This document shows, piece after piece, positions 56,404-64,000 of a DNA stretch of 64,000 nt. Source of the stretch: HXMU1420-13 sp963691715 (GTDB taxonomy: Bacteria; Bacteroidota; Rhodothermia; Balneolales; Balneolaceae); the NCBI GenBank assembly GCA_963691715.1, contig OY829281.1, positions 3,100,001 to 3,164,000 on the forward strand, in the 5' to 3' direction. How positions within the stretch are numbered: the first letter of the stretch is position 1; the number at the start of each line of letters is the position of its first letter. The notes beneath the pieces are model-generated. The model was given only the letters and a program-made list of their open reading frames with translations. It was not told where the DNA came from and did no database searches. A program made the position numbers and the translations under genes.

Positions 56404-56940
56404 ATGAAAAAAATAGTAGGAGTAGGTGACTTAAAAATTTCAAGCAACATTAATGATACGATCATTACTCACGCACTTGGTAGTTGCTTAGGAATTACGG
56501 CTTATGACCCGATTTACAAAATCGGAGGAATGGTACATGTAATGTTGCCATTGTCAAAAGCTGACCCAGAAAAAGCAAAAGCCAAACCAGCAATGTATGT
56601 TGATTCAGGTTTTTCATTACTGCTCCAAGAGATATGCTCCATAGGAGCTAGAAAAAATAATCTCGAGATCAATGTTGCTGGTGGATCAAGTATGAAACAA
56701 AATACCGGGGAAGACTACTTTAAAATAGGGCAACGTAATTTTACCACATTTAGAAAATTGTTATGGAAAAATGGGTATATGATCGCTAATCAAGAAGTTG
56801 GTGGTTCTATTTCAAGAACTCTTGAACTAGATTTGAGAACAGGTCTTGTATTTGTTAATAAAGAACCAATGAATACACCAAATAAAAATTTAAGAACTGG
56901 AGTTTCCTCCAAGCACAGTTTTGCAGCAACTGTTGTTTAA
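56404..56940 (+). CDS. cheD: Chemoreceptor glutamine deamidase CheD
   Basis: 178 residues. Deamidates receptor glutamines and, in other species, activates CheC. The catalytic Cys-His-Thr layout is present: ITHALGSCLGITAY (Cys) and GGMVHVMLPLS (His), with NVAGGSSMK further on. First gene of the second unit. Confidence 0.94.
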   Translation: MKKIVGVGDLKISSNINDTIITHALGSCLGITAYDPIYKIGGMVHVMLPLSKADPEKAKAKPAMYVDSGFSLLLQEICSIGARKNNLEINVAGGSSMKQNTGEDYFKIGQRNFTTFRKLLWKNGYMIANQEVGGSISRTLELDLRTGLVFVNKEPMNTPNKNLRTGVSSKHSFAATVV

Positions 56941-56960
56941 AAATAATAAGGAATAGGAAC

Positions 56961-57422
56961 ATGACTACTACATACGCTGATGATATACATGAAATCGCAT
57001 TAAAGACTTTTGAGGTTACATGCTTTATGTTTCCGATGGAAGAATGGGAAATTGACGATGATATTGAACCACCCTGCGACAAAACTAGAGCAATTGTGGA
57101 GTTTGACGGAGCGATAAATGGAGTTATGGTTATCAATCCTTCTGAAATGCTAATTTCTGCAATTGCAGGGAATATGTTAGGGATAGACGATCCAAACACT
57201 GAAGAAAAAGAAGGGGCTTTGTGTGAAATTGCAAATATCATTTGTGGTAACGCAGCTCCACTGTTTGCAAAGAACGATAAGATTTGTGTGATCAAACCAC
57301 CACAAATAATAGATATAGATCAAAATACAGATATCATTTATAAAGATTCGCATAAAGAAGTAGTTGATGTATATCTAGATGAAGGCGTAGCTCAGTTAAC
57401 AGTTTATGTTGGAGGAGTCTGA
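56961..57422 (+). CDS. Second CheX/CheC-like phosphatase
   Basis: 153 residues. Single ExxN motif in GALCEIANIICGNAAPLF (E-I-A-N), strands FDGAINGVMVIN typical of the CheX fold. Shorter and more acidic than the first copy at 51122, with low identity, so not a recent duplication. Its TGA overlaps the cheB ATG by one base (TGATG), so it is coupled with cheB. It might act on phosphorylated CheB or the adjacent CheY. Confidence 0.8.
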   Translation: MTTTYADDIHEIALKTFEVTCFMFPMEEWEIDDDIEPPCDKTRAIVEFDGAINGVMVINPSEMLISAIAGNMLGIDDPNTEEKEGALCEIANIICGNAAPLFAKNDKICVIKPPQIIDIDQNTDIIYKDSHKEVVDVYLDEGVAQLTVYVGGV

Positions 57423-58483
57423 TGATAAAGGTGTTAGTTGTTGATGACTCTGCTCTTGTTCGAAAACTTCTCACAGAAGAGTTAAACAAACAAAAAGATA
57501 TTCAAGTGGTTGGTACAGCAATGAATCCATACATTGCTCGAGACAAAATTGTTAAACTTCGCCCAGATGTAATAACACTAGATCTTGAGATGCCGAGAAT
57601 GGATGGTTTATCTTTTCTTTCAAAGTTGATGAAGCATTTTCCACTACCCGTTGTAGTAGTAAGTTCACTAACACCAAAAAATAGCCAAAATGCTATTAAT
57701 GCATTGCAACTCGGAGCTGTTGAAGTAATTTGCAAGCCTGGTTCTGCGTATTCTACACAAAATATTACACAAGATATTGTAAAGGCAATAAGAACTGCAT
57801 CTGTTGCTAAATTTCAAAAAAATATATTACCAACTCAACCAAGTAATAGAAAAATTGAATATACCAGTAACGATTCAAGTCTTGTTCATACTACAAACAA
57901 AATAATTGCAATTGGATCTTCCACTGGCGGAACCAGAGCTTTAGAAGTTGTTCTTTCACAGCTTCCTGGAAATCTTCCTGGAACTGTAGTTGTACAACAT
58001 ATGCCTCCCGTATTTACTAAAAGTTTTGCAGAACGATTAAACAGTATATGCCAAGTAACTGTAAAAGAAGCAGAAGATGGTGATCATATACAACCTGGTA
58101 CTGTACTGATTGCTCCTGGAAATTATCATATGTTAGTAGTTAAGAATGGTGCAAGGTATTATACACGAATAAAGCAAGGCCCTCCTGTGCATCACCAAAG
58201 ACCGAGTGTTGATGTGCTCTTTAATTCAGTCGCTAGCTCCGTAGGGATAAATGCAATGGGTGTTATACTTACAGGTATGGGAGCTGACGGTGCGAAAGGA
58301 CTTTTGAATATGAAAGAAAAAGGATCATACACGATTGGGCAAGACGAAGCAACAAGTGTTGTATATGGTATGCCAAGAGAAGCGTATAAAATAGGCGCAG
58401 TAACAGATCAGTTACCACTCGATAGGATCCCAGAAGGAATAATAAATCACATGAAACAAAAGGTATTAGAACCTCATTTATAA
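57422..58483 (+). CDS. cheB: Receptor methylesterase CheB
   Basis: 353 residues. N-terminal receiver (VVDDSALVRK, phospho-Asp in ITLDLEMPRMDG, KPGSAY) plus C-terminal methylesterase with the Ser-His-Asp triad: IGSSTGGTRAL, VVQHMPPVF, and TGMGADGAKGL. Removes methyl groups added by CheR. Coupled to the gene before it (GGAGGAG site). Confidence 0.96.
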   Translation: MIKVLVVDDSALVRKLLTEELNKQKDIQVVGTAMNPYIARDKIVKLRPDVITLDLEMPRMDGLSFLSKLMKHFPLPVVVVSSLTPKNSQNAINALQLGAVEVICKPGSAYSTQNITQDIVKAIRTASVAKFQKNILPTQPSNRKIEYTSNDSSLVHTTNKIIAIGSSTGGTRALEVVLSQLPGNLPGTVVVQHMPPVFTKSFAERLNSICQVTVKEAEDGDHIQPGTVLIAPGNYHMLVVKNGARYYTRIKQGPPVHHQRPSVDVLFNSVASSVGINAMGVILTGMGADGAKGLLNMKEKGSYTIGQDEATSVVYGMPREAYKIGAVTDQLPLDRIPEGIINHMKQKVLEPHL

Positions 58484-58495
58484 ACTGGAAATATT

Positions 58496-58879
58496 ATGGC
58501 TGTAAATATATTAGTAGTTGATGATAGCGCAGTAATGCGTAGTATGATCAAAAAGACAATAGTTAGTAGTGGTGTAGAAGTTGGTGAAATCTATGAGGCC
58601 GCCAATGGCAAAGAAGGTCTACAGGTATTAGAGCAAAATTGGCTTGATATATTATTTATTGATGTTAACATGCCTGTGATGGATGGTATGGAAATGCTCG
58701 AACAAGTAAGAAAAAAGTCAGATACCGCAGATATCCCAATACTTATTGTTTCTACAGAAAGCAATAACGAAAGAATAGAGACTATTCAGAAGCAAAACGC
58801 TGGGTTTGTTCATAAACCATTTACCCCGGAAGTACTAAGAGAACGTATTTTAGAAGCTTTAGGCGTTCTGGAGAAATAG
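58496..58879 (+). CDS. CheY-like response regulator, second copy
   Basis: 127 residues, a minimal receiver: VVDDSAVMRS, DILFIDVNMPVMDG (phospho-Asp), LIVSTESN (Thr replaced next to Ser-Thr), and GFVHKPFTPE (Lys). Closer to motor-type CheY in length than the copy at 50669. Followed by a strong terminator that ends the unit. Confidence 0.92.
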   Translation: MAVNILVVDDSAVMRSMIKKTIVSSGVEVGEIYEAANGKEGLQVLEQNWLDILFIDVNMPVMDGMEMLEQVRKKSDTADIPILIVSTESNNERIETIQKQNAGFVHKPFTPEVLRERILEALGVLEK

Positions 58880-58900
58880 GAATACTTAGTTAATGATTAT

Positions 58901-58931
58901 AAAAGCTTTGAATATTCAAAGCTTTTTTTTT
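58901..58931 (+). terminator. Rho-independent terminator of the cheD-cheY unit
   Basis: AAAGCTTTGAA / TTCAAAGCTTT stem with a minimal loop and a T9 run. Confidence 0.93.
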
Positions 58932-59010
58932 ACGTATAAACAAAAACTTATATGTAAAAATAGAATCATAAAAAAGAGTTCCACTAGTTAATATATTGTA
59001 TAAGAATCAT

Positions 59011-59037
59011 TTAAGAAATTTCTTACAGACCCGATAA
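59011..59037 (+). promoter_or_regulatory. Sigma-28 (FliA) promoter of cheW and receptor genes
   Basis: TTAAGAAA, 11 nt, CCCGATAA, about 47 bp before cheW. Third perfect instance of the same layout in this window. Confidence 0.8.
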
Positions 59038-59083
59038 TTGACATAGAAGATTCAATTTAACGCAAATATAAAATTTTTTAGCT

Positions 59084-59590
59084 ATGGCAGAAGTAATTGT
59101 TGAAGACAGGATTAAAAATGCAACAGATACAGTGGTAGATGGTGGTAAATTTTTAAGCTTCTTTCTAGGAGCAGAAGAATACGCAATAGAGATACTCAAA
59201 GTACAAGAGATTATAGGATTACTACCAATTACTCCAGTTCCAAAAATGCCTAGTTATGTGCGAGGTGTCTTAAATTTAAGAGGTAAGATTGTTCCAATCA
59301 TGAACTTGAGAGTTCGATTCGGTCTACCAACAGTAGAAGATACTGAGGAAACGTGCATAATTGTAATTCAAGAAGAAAATCATTTGATGGGTATAGTTGT
59401 TGATAAGGTGTCTGAAGTTGCAGATATAGAAACTAAACAAATTGAACAAGTCCCATCATTTGGTATTACTGGAAGTAGTGAATATTTATCAGGGATAGGA
59501 AAATTAACAGAATCAGTAAAAATGATTCTTGATGTTCACAAAGTGGTGTTTGATGTACCTGAAGAAGTTAAATCTGCTAACTCAGAATAA
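59084..59590 (+). CDS. cheW: Chemotaxis coupling protein CheW
   Basis: 168 residues. Links receptors to CheA. Family signatures KFLSFFLGAEEYAIEILKVQ, PSYVRGVLNLRGKIVPIMNL and GIVVDKVSEVADIE. First gene after its own sigma-28 promoter, with the receptor 27 bp downstream. Confidence 0.95.
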   Translation: MAEVIVEDRIKNATDTVVDGGKFLSFFLGAEEYAIEILKVQEIIGLLPITPVPKMPSYVRGVLNLRGKIVPIMNLRVRFGLPTVEDTEETCIIVIQEENHLMGIVVDKVSEVADIETKQIEQVPSFGITGSSEYLSGIGKLTESVKMILDVHKVVFDVPEEVKSANSE

Positions 59591-59617
59591 CAGATATTAA
59601 TTTTAAAATGTAGAATC

Positions 59618-61549
59618 ATGGGGTTATATGAAAAGCTTAGAAACTTTAAATTTCTAGACGAAAGCAAAGGGACTTGGACAATAGGCAAGAAAATTTCATT
59701 GCTCAGTGGAGGTGGAATTGCGATGATCCTTTTAATTGGTTTGATATCAATTTTTAGTCTGTCTCAAATAAATACCCATACTGATGAACTACTAAAATCT
59801 AGTTTAAAAAAACTAGAATTCTCGAATTATAATGAGAACCAAGTAAGACAGCTTGGATATAATTTGGTTCAATATTGTTATTCTTCTCAACCAGAATATT
59901 GGACAAAGTACCAAGATGGATTAAAAGACTTACAAATTCAATTTAATACTATTAATAAGAATTTGTTTACTGATGATGGCTATGAAATTGAAGGTTTAAT
60001 TAAAGAATTAAATTCTGATTTTAATAGGTTAGTTGACTTATCAGAAAAGTTTTACACTGCTAATGAAGAATTCAGAAGTATAAAAGCTTCAGTTTTTGAT
60101 GAACTTGATTTAGAAAAAAGACAGAATTTGAATGCCGGTTACATCACTTTATTAAATGAGTTATCAAATCTTAAAGCTACACATATTTCTGAAAGGGTAG
60201 AAATACCATCATTTGAAGTGTTTAGTGAAGCACAATTTATGTCTAATTTTACAACTAACTATGAAATTAATGAAGAAACAAAACCAAAATTAACCATTGA
60301 GAGCCAAGAATTAGAGCCTGCAAAAGCCAAAATACAAGAAGTATTACAAGCTCATAATGATCTAAATACAAATTACACTCAATTGGTAACTTTATTTGAT
60401 AACGTATTAAATAATTCTGTACGGTTATCAGAAGCGTCAAAATCTGATGTTGTAAATGATGCATCATCCACTTCTAAAATAGTTTCAAATACTGAATTGA
60501 TTCTAAGTTTTGTATCCCTATTTTTCATTACTATTGCTTTGTTTTTTGGTTTCATTGTAGGTAAATCTATCACAAAAATACTCAAAGATATAATAGTACA
60601 ACTTACCACAGGTGCTAATGAAGTTAAGTCATCATCTGAGCAACTATCAGATGCAAGTCAGGATCTGGCATCAAGCGCAAGTAAGCAAGCAGCAAGTATA
60701 GAGGAAACATCTTCTTCACTAGAAGAAATGGCATCACAGATCAAGCACACTGATGAAAATTCTTCCGAGGCAGAACAAGCAATGCAAGCTGCAAGACCTA
60801 TGGTAGATAGGGGTGTTGAGGCCATGTCTAGAATGAATGTAGCCATGCAGGACATTCGAGATTCATCTGATGAGACTTCTAAAATCATAAACACTATTGA
60901 TGATATTGCATTTCAGACTAAATTATTAGCACTAAATGCTGCAGTTGAAGCTGCTCGTGCTGGCGAAGCAGGTAAAGGTTTTGCTGTTGTTGCCGAAGAA
61001 GTTAGGAATTTAGCGCAAAGAAGCGCTGATGCTGCAAAAAATACTTCAACACTTATTCAAAAATCACAAGAGTCAACACTTAATGGTTCTAAATTAGCGG
61101 TTGATGTATCAAATAGTCTACAAAAAATTTCTTCAGAGTTTGGAAATGTAACTACATTGGTTGTTGAAATATCTACAGCAGCAAAAGAACAAGCCGATGG
61201 AATCACACAATTAAATTCAGTAATGACTGATATGGATAGTGTTGTCCAAAGGAATGCATCAGCATCGGAACAAAGGGCTGGTGTTGCTCAAGAATTAACT
61301 GCACAAGCGGATGAATTAAATCAGATTGTGAAAAGACTAGCAAATTTGGCAGGCGTTTCTTCTACGCCAAAATTACCAAATACATCTGACACAGTTAAAC
61401 AAGAGCAGTATGTAGCAAATACTGATCAAAAGAGTAGTTTAATAACTAAGCCAGCAAGTATTAGTAATAAAGAAGTTTTTGAAGATGACTTAGCTATGAA
61501 ACCACATGAACTAATTCCATTTGATATTGATGAATTTCAGGAATTTTAA
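59618..61549 (+). CDS. Methyl-accepting chemotaxis protein
   Basis: 643 residues. Two membrane helices (about 29-50, GGIAMILLIGLISIFSL; about 295-318, SLFFITIALFFGFIVG) enclose an approximately 240-residue periplasmic helical sensor of the four-helix type. A clear HAMP domain is not seen after helix 2. The cytoplasmic coiled coil carries the conserved hairpin INTIDDIAFQTKLLALNA and AAVEAARAGEAGKGFAVV, and methylation helices (SASKQAASIEETSSSLEE). The tail ends DIDEFQEF, with no NWETF-type CheR tether. In one unit with cheW. Confidence 0.94.
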   Translation: MGLYEKLRNFKFLDESKGTWTIGKKISLLSGGGIAMILLIGLISIFSLSQINTHTDELLKSSLKKLEFSNYNENQVRQLGYNLVQYCYSSQPEYWTKYQDGLKDLQIQFNTINKNLFTDDGYEIEGLIKELNSDFNRLVDLSEKFYTANEEFRSIKASVFDELDLEKRQNLNAGYITLLNELSNLKATHISERVEIPSFEVFSEAQFMSNFTTNYEINEETKPKLTIESQELEPAKAKIQEVLQAHNDLNTNYTQLVTLFDNVLNNSVRLSEASKSDVVNDASSTSKIVSNTELILSFVSLFFITIALFFGFIVGKSITKILKDIIVQLTTGANEVKSSSEQLSDASQDLASSASKQAASIEETSSSLEEMASQIKHTDENSSEAEQAMQAARPMVDRGVEAMSRMNVAMQDIRDSSDETSKIINTIDDIAFQTKLLALNAAVEAARAGEAGKGFAVVAEEVRNLAQRSADAAKNTSTLIQKSQESTLNGSKLAVDVSNSLQKISSEFGNVTTLVVEISTAAKEQADGITQLNSVMTDMDSVVQRNASASEQRAGVAQELTAQADELNQIVKRLANLAGVSSTPKLPNTSDTVKQEQYVANTDQKSSLITKPASISNKEVFEDDLAMKPHELIPFDIDEFQEF

Positions 61550-61681
61550 TTGATGAAAAAATAAAAAAACTTTATAAAAATCATTATCAAAAATAAAAAA
61601 ATGACGATAAAAGTTCTAGGCTAATCGAGGTAAGAATACTAATAAGAATTTTGCATAGAGATAACCCAATATAGTTAGTAT

Positions 61682-61714
61682 GAGCATGGTCTTGACAGGA
61701 TCATGCTCTTTTTT
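61682..61714 (+). terminator. Rho-independent terminator
   Basis: GAGCATG / CATGCTC with a T6 run, 133 bp after the first receptor gene and before the second. Confidence 0.85.
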
Positions 61715-61797
61715 ATTAATTACATTTGAATAAGAGATGATTACTGTTTTTTAAATTAGTGAAATCATTTATTCAAAAGGATATAGAAATTAGATAA

Positions 61798-63636
61798 ATG
61801 GAAAAGAAAATAACATTTATTGCAATATTGCTAAGCTTAATAGTATGTTGGGTGAGTGTATTTTTTATTCAATATTCTAATAAAAAAATTTATACAGAAG
61901 AGTTGACTAACTCATTGACAGATTTAGTTAATTTTAATTCATTTATTATAAATAAAAAAGTTAATGAGAAAATCGAGGAAGTTAAAGATTTAAGCACATT
62001 AATCTCAATCGCCAAAATTAATTTTGTAGCTATCGATAAATGGAAGACACAAAATTATACAGATAATAGCTTAAAGTCAGTTTATATTTTTGATACAAGT
62101 GGCAAAGGTGTTGCAACAATAACTTATCCGATAAATAATAGTCAAGAACCTATAATAAATTCAAATTTAAACCACTTAAATGTGTTAGACTTTGAATATT
62201 ATAGTAAAGGATTATTTAGTTCTACACATGTTAGTAAGCCTTATGTGCATAAACAAATAAATGAACCTGTTTTTACCATTTCATCACCTGTATATTTAAA
62301 CGGGAAAAAAAATGGCTTACTAGCTGTAACTTTTGAACTGAGTACTGTTATTGAAGTTTTAAGTGAAGAACTTGATACTATTTCTTTTAACCTCTTTGTG
62401 ACTAACGAGGTTGGAGTACCATTCCCAATATATAGTGATGATATCGGGATTGATACATTTTCTCCAACACATACAAAAGAAGCGCTGACAATATTTGAAG
62501 AAATTATTTCCATGTTTTCGTTTTTGGAATCTAATATTTACAGCGAACAAGTTTTTATGTCAGACATTGGATGGGGTTTGATTATTTCATCAAATCGTGT
62601 TCTTGGAATAAATAACATAGAGAATATCATTATTTTTCTAAGTATTACATTAATTTCGTCATTAATCTTTGGCTTTATATTTTATTTCTTAGTTAAAAAA
62701 AGTGCTATTTCTCCGATGAGAAAGATTGTTAAATCAATAAATTTAATAAGTGCTCACTTATTATCCAGAACTAAACATGTTTTAGATTTTCAAGAATCAA
62801 TTTTCTTAAAATTTGACCAGAATACAAGAGACTCATTTCAGTCGGGCAAATCACTAGACTTACTCACTTCTCAAATTAAAATTAGTGACGAATTCACTAA
62901 TACCATTGAAGATGATATGAAACAAACCGAAGAGCTAGTAAAAAAAGGTATTATATCTATTGATCAATTAATACAGGCGGTAACAATCATAAAGAATACG
63001 GCCTCTGAAACATCTAATATCATTGAAACGATCAATGATATAGCCCATCAAACTAATTTATTGGCACTTAATGCCTCTGTTGAAGCTGCTCGTGCTGGCG
63101 AAGCAGGGAAGGGGTTCGCCATTGTAGCTGATGAGGTAAGGGATTTAGCTAAGATGAGTGCAGAGGCTGCAAAAAATTCAACTGAACTAATAAAGAAATC
63201 CCAAATAGCTTCAGACAATGGGGTTAAACTTGCTACTAATACCGCTCAAAATTGGAATTCAATCGCAGAACAAGCAAAGCATATCGGGACATTAATTCAA
63301 GAGATTTCAAAAGCAACAAGCGATCATGCATTGATTATAGATAAAGCTGATAAATTATTATCTGGAGTAGATTTAATCATCAGAGAAAATAAATCTCAGT
63401 TGAATGAGTCTTCAGAAATAACAAAAAAAATTACAAATTACTCAAGTAAGTTAACTCAGCTAACAAAAGAGTTAAGTGGGCTGATTGATTGTGATATTTC
63501 AGAAAACCAAGATATGCATAGTTTAGAAAATAAATCTGACTATACAGCAAGTGATTTTATTGAAGTACCAGACCTAAATTATAATCAACCGACAATCGAT
63601 AAAATTAAAAGTGTTAATACTGCTTTTGATAAATGA
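61798..63636 (+). CDS. Methyl-accepting chemotaxis protein, second copy
   Basis: 612 residues. Membrane helices at about 4-26 (ITFIAILLSLIVCWVSVFFI) and 277-300 (NIIIFLSITLISSLIFGFIF). The periplasmic part looks like a Cache-type sensor (LKSVYIFDTSGKGVATITY, SSPVYLNGKKNGLLAVTFEL). Cytoplasmic hairpin INDIAHQTNLLALNASVEAA and RAGEAGKGFAIVADEV. It differs from the first receptor in the sensor, and a terminator separates them, so it has its own, unidentified promoter. Confidence 0.93.
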   Translation: MEKKITFIAILLSLIVCWVSVFFIQYSNKKIYTEELTNSLTDLVNFNSFIINKKVNEKIEEVKDLSTLISIAKINFVAIDKWKTQNYTDNSLKSVYIFDTSGKGVATITYPINNSQEPIINSNLNHLNVLDFEYYSKGLFSSTHVSKPYVHKQINEPVFTISSPVYLNGKKNGLLAVTFELSTVIEVLSEELDTISFNLFVTNEVGVPFPIYSDDIGIDTFSPTHTKEALTIFEEIISMFSFLESNIYSEQVFMSDIGWGLIISSNRVLGINNIENIIIFLSITLISSLIFGFIFYFLVKKSAISPMRKIVKSINLISAHLLSRTKHVLDFQESIFLKFDQNTRDSFQSGKSLDLLTSQIKISDEFTNTIEDDMKQTEELVKKGIISIDQLIQAVTIIKNTASETSNIIETINDIAHQTNLLALNASVEAARAGEAGKGFAIVADEVRDLAKMSAEAAKNSTELIKKSQIASDNGVKLATNTAQNWNSIAEQAKHIGTLIQEISKATSDHALIIDKADKLLSGVDLIIRENKSQLNESSEITKKITNYSSKLTQLTKELSGLIDCDISENQDMHSLENKSDYTASDFIEVPDLNYNQPTIDKIKSVNTAFDK

Positions 63637-63716
63637 TTCTTAACATATTGTTAAGTAAATATAAAATTAGGGGCTGAAGATGAACTAAAGATTACTGTTA
63701 TTAAAAATGGCAAAAT

Positions 63717-63724
63717 GCCGATAA
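63717..63724 (+). promoter_or_regulatory. Possible sigma-28 -10 element (GCCGATAA)
   Basis: GCCGATAA is an exact match to the FliA -10 consensus, 49 bp before the start of the next gene. The expected -35 position (63698-63705) reads TTATTAAA, a weak match, so confidence is limited. Confidence 0.4.
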
Positions 63725-63772
63725 TAAGTATTCAATATACTACAGATTACCAATAAAGTATAGATAGAGAGA

Positions 63773-64000
63773 ATGAGCAAAAAGTTAAAAAGTAGAAACG
63801 ATAAACCAACATTAAGTCTATTAAATTCTGCACAAAGCATTGTGCATGAGAAAAAAAATAATATGATAGAGAAAATTTGGGAAGATTTAGTACAAAATTA
63901 TTCTTTTTTAGATAATAATATTGAAGAAGGAAGTGCAGAAGATTATAAATCATATAAGCAATTCAATGAAGATTATTTGCCTACCTTTATGAATTATAAT
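63773..64000 (+). CDS. Unknown protein, N-terminal part (cut by window edge)
   Basis: 76 codons from ATG63773 (MSKKLKSRNDKPTLSLLNSA) with no stop before the window ends. The beginning is basic, then acidic and helical (EKIWEDLVQNYSFLDNNIEE). AGAGAG precedes the start. Not recognised. Its place downstream of receptor genes with a possible sigma-28 element suggests a chemotaxis- or motility-linked gene. Confidence 0.65.
   Translation, partial: MSKKLKSRNDKPTLSLLNSAQSIVHEKKNNMIEKIWEDLVQNYSFLDNNIEEGSAEDYKSYKQFNEDYLPTFMNYN

Overview
The window looks like chromosome of a low-GC (roughly 35-40%) marine bacterium of the Bacteroidota/Balneolota side of the tree, most likely a Balneolaceae relative. 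The reasons are large secreted proteins ending in the SQNYPNPFNPSTT-type C-terminal sorting domain, a small PID-CTERM-like protein, -7/-33 style promoter elements, and flagellar-type chemotaxis genes. This placement is inferred from protein style, not from a marker-gene tree.

Region 1 (1-14.2 kb) is an accessory defence island. It starts inside a tyrosine recombinase and ends at the 3' end of a tRNA-Leu(TAA) gene, the classic geometry of an integrated element. A type I restriction-modification operon (hsdM, hsdS, hsdR) is interleaved with other genes: a putative HhH-GPD-like DNA glycosylase in front, a TIR-domain protein overlapping hsdS, and an inserted minus-strand block (TIM-barrel amidohydrolase plus a Fic toxin/Panacea antitoxin pair) between the TIR gene and hsdR. 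A 47-bp near-identical piece of the hsdR 5' end lies on both sides of that block. The intact-looking hsdR is cut near its N-terminus by an in-frame TGA that sits exactly in a 9-bp tandem duplication. An unknown protein and two helix-turn-helix proteins follow.

Region 2 (14.5-33.8 kb) is mostly housekeeping: a secreted BNR/VPS10-like beta-propeller protein, the bifunctional (p)ppGpp enzyme Rel/SpoT, an HU-like protein, ruvX-def-fmt, an ankyrin protein, pruA, gap, an OsmC-like protein, hisE, gltB, hisF, a CAT-anticodon tRNA and tspO.

Region 3 (33.8-47.2 kb) is secretome and surface functions: a DUF285/BspA-type repeat protein whose C-terminal sorting domain is frameshifted, a PID-CTERM-like peptide, a secreted nuclease-like/acid-phosphatase fusion, a COG0523 GTPase with a palindromic operator candidate upstream, and two adjacent large secreted carbohydrate enzymes (GH81 beta-1,3-glucanase; ThuA plus sugar dehydrogenase plus PKD plus PA14).

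Region 4 (47.3-64 kb) is signal transduction: a hybrid histidine kinase, a degenerate kinase-like protein, then the chemotaxis genes cheY-cheX-cheA-cheR, an IS1595-family element inserted at the cheR stop codon, cheD-cheX-like-cheB-cheY, and cheW plus two methyl-accepting proteins. Each of the three chemotaxis transcription units is preceded by TTAAGnnn-N11-CCCGATAA, a near-perfect sigma-28 (FliA) promoter. A previously hidden minus-strand reading frame without a canonical start codon lies between the degenerate kinase and cheY.
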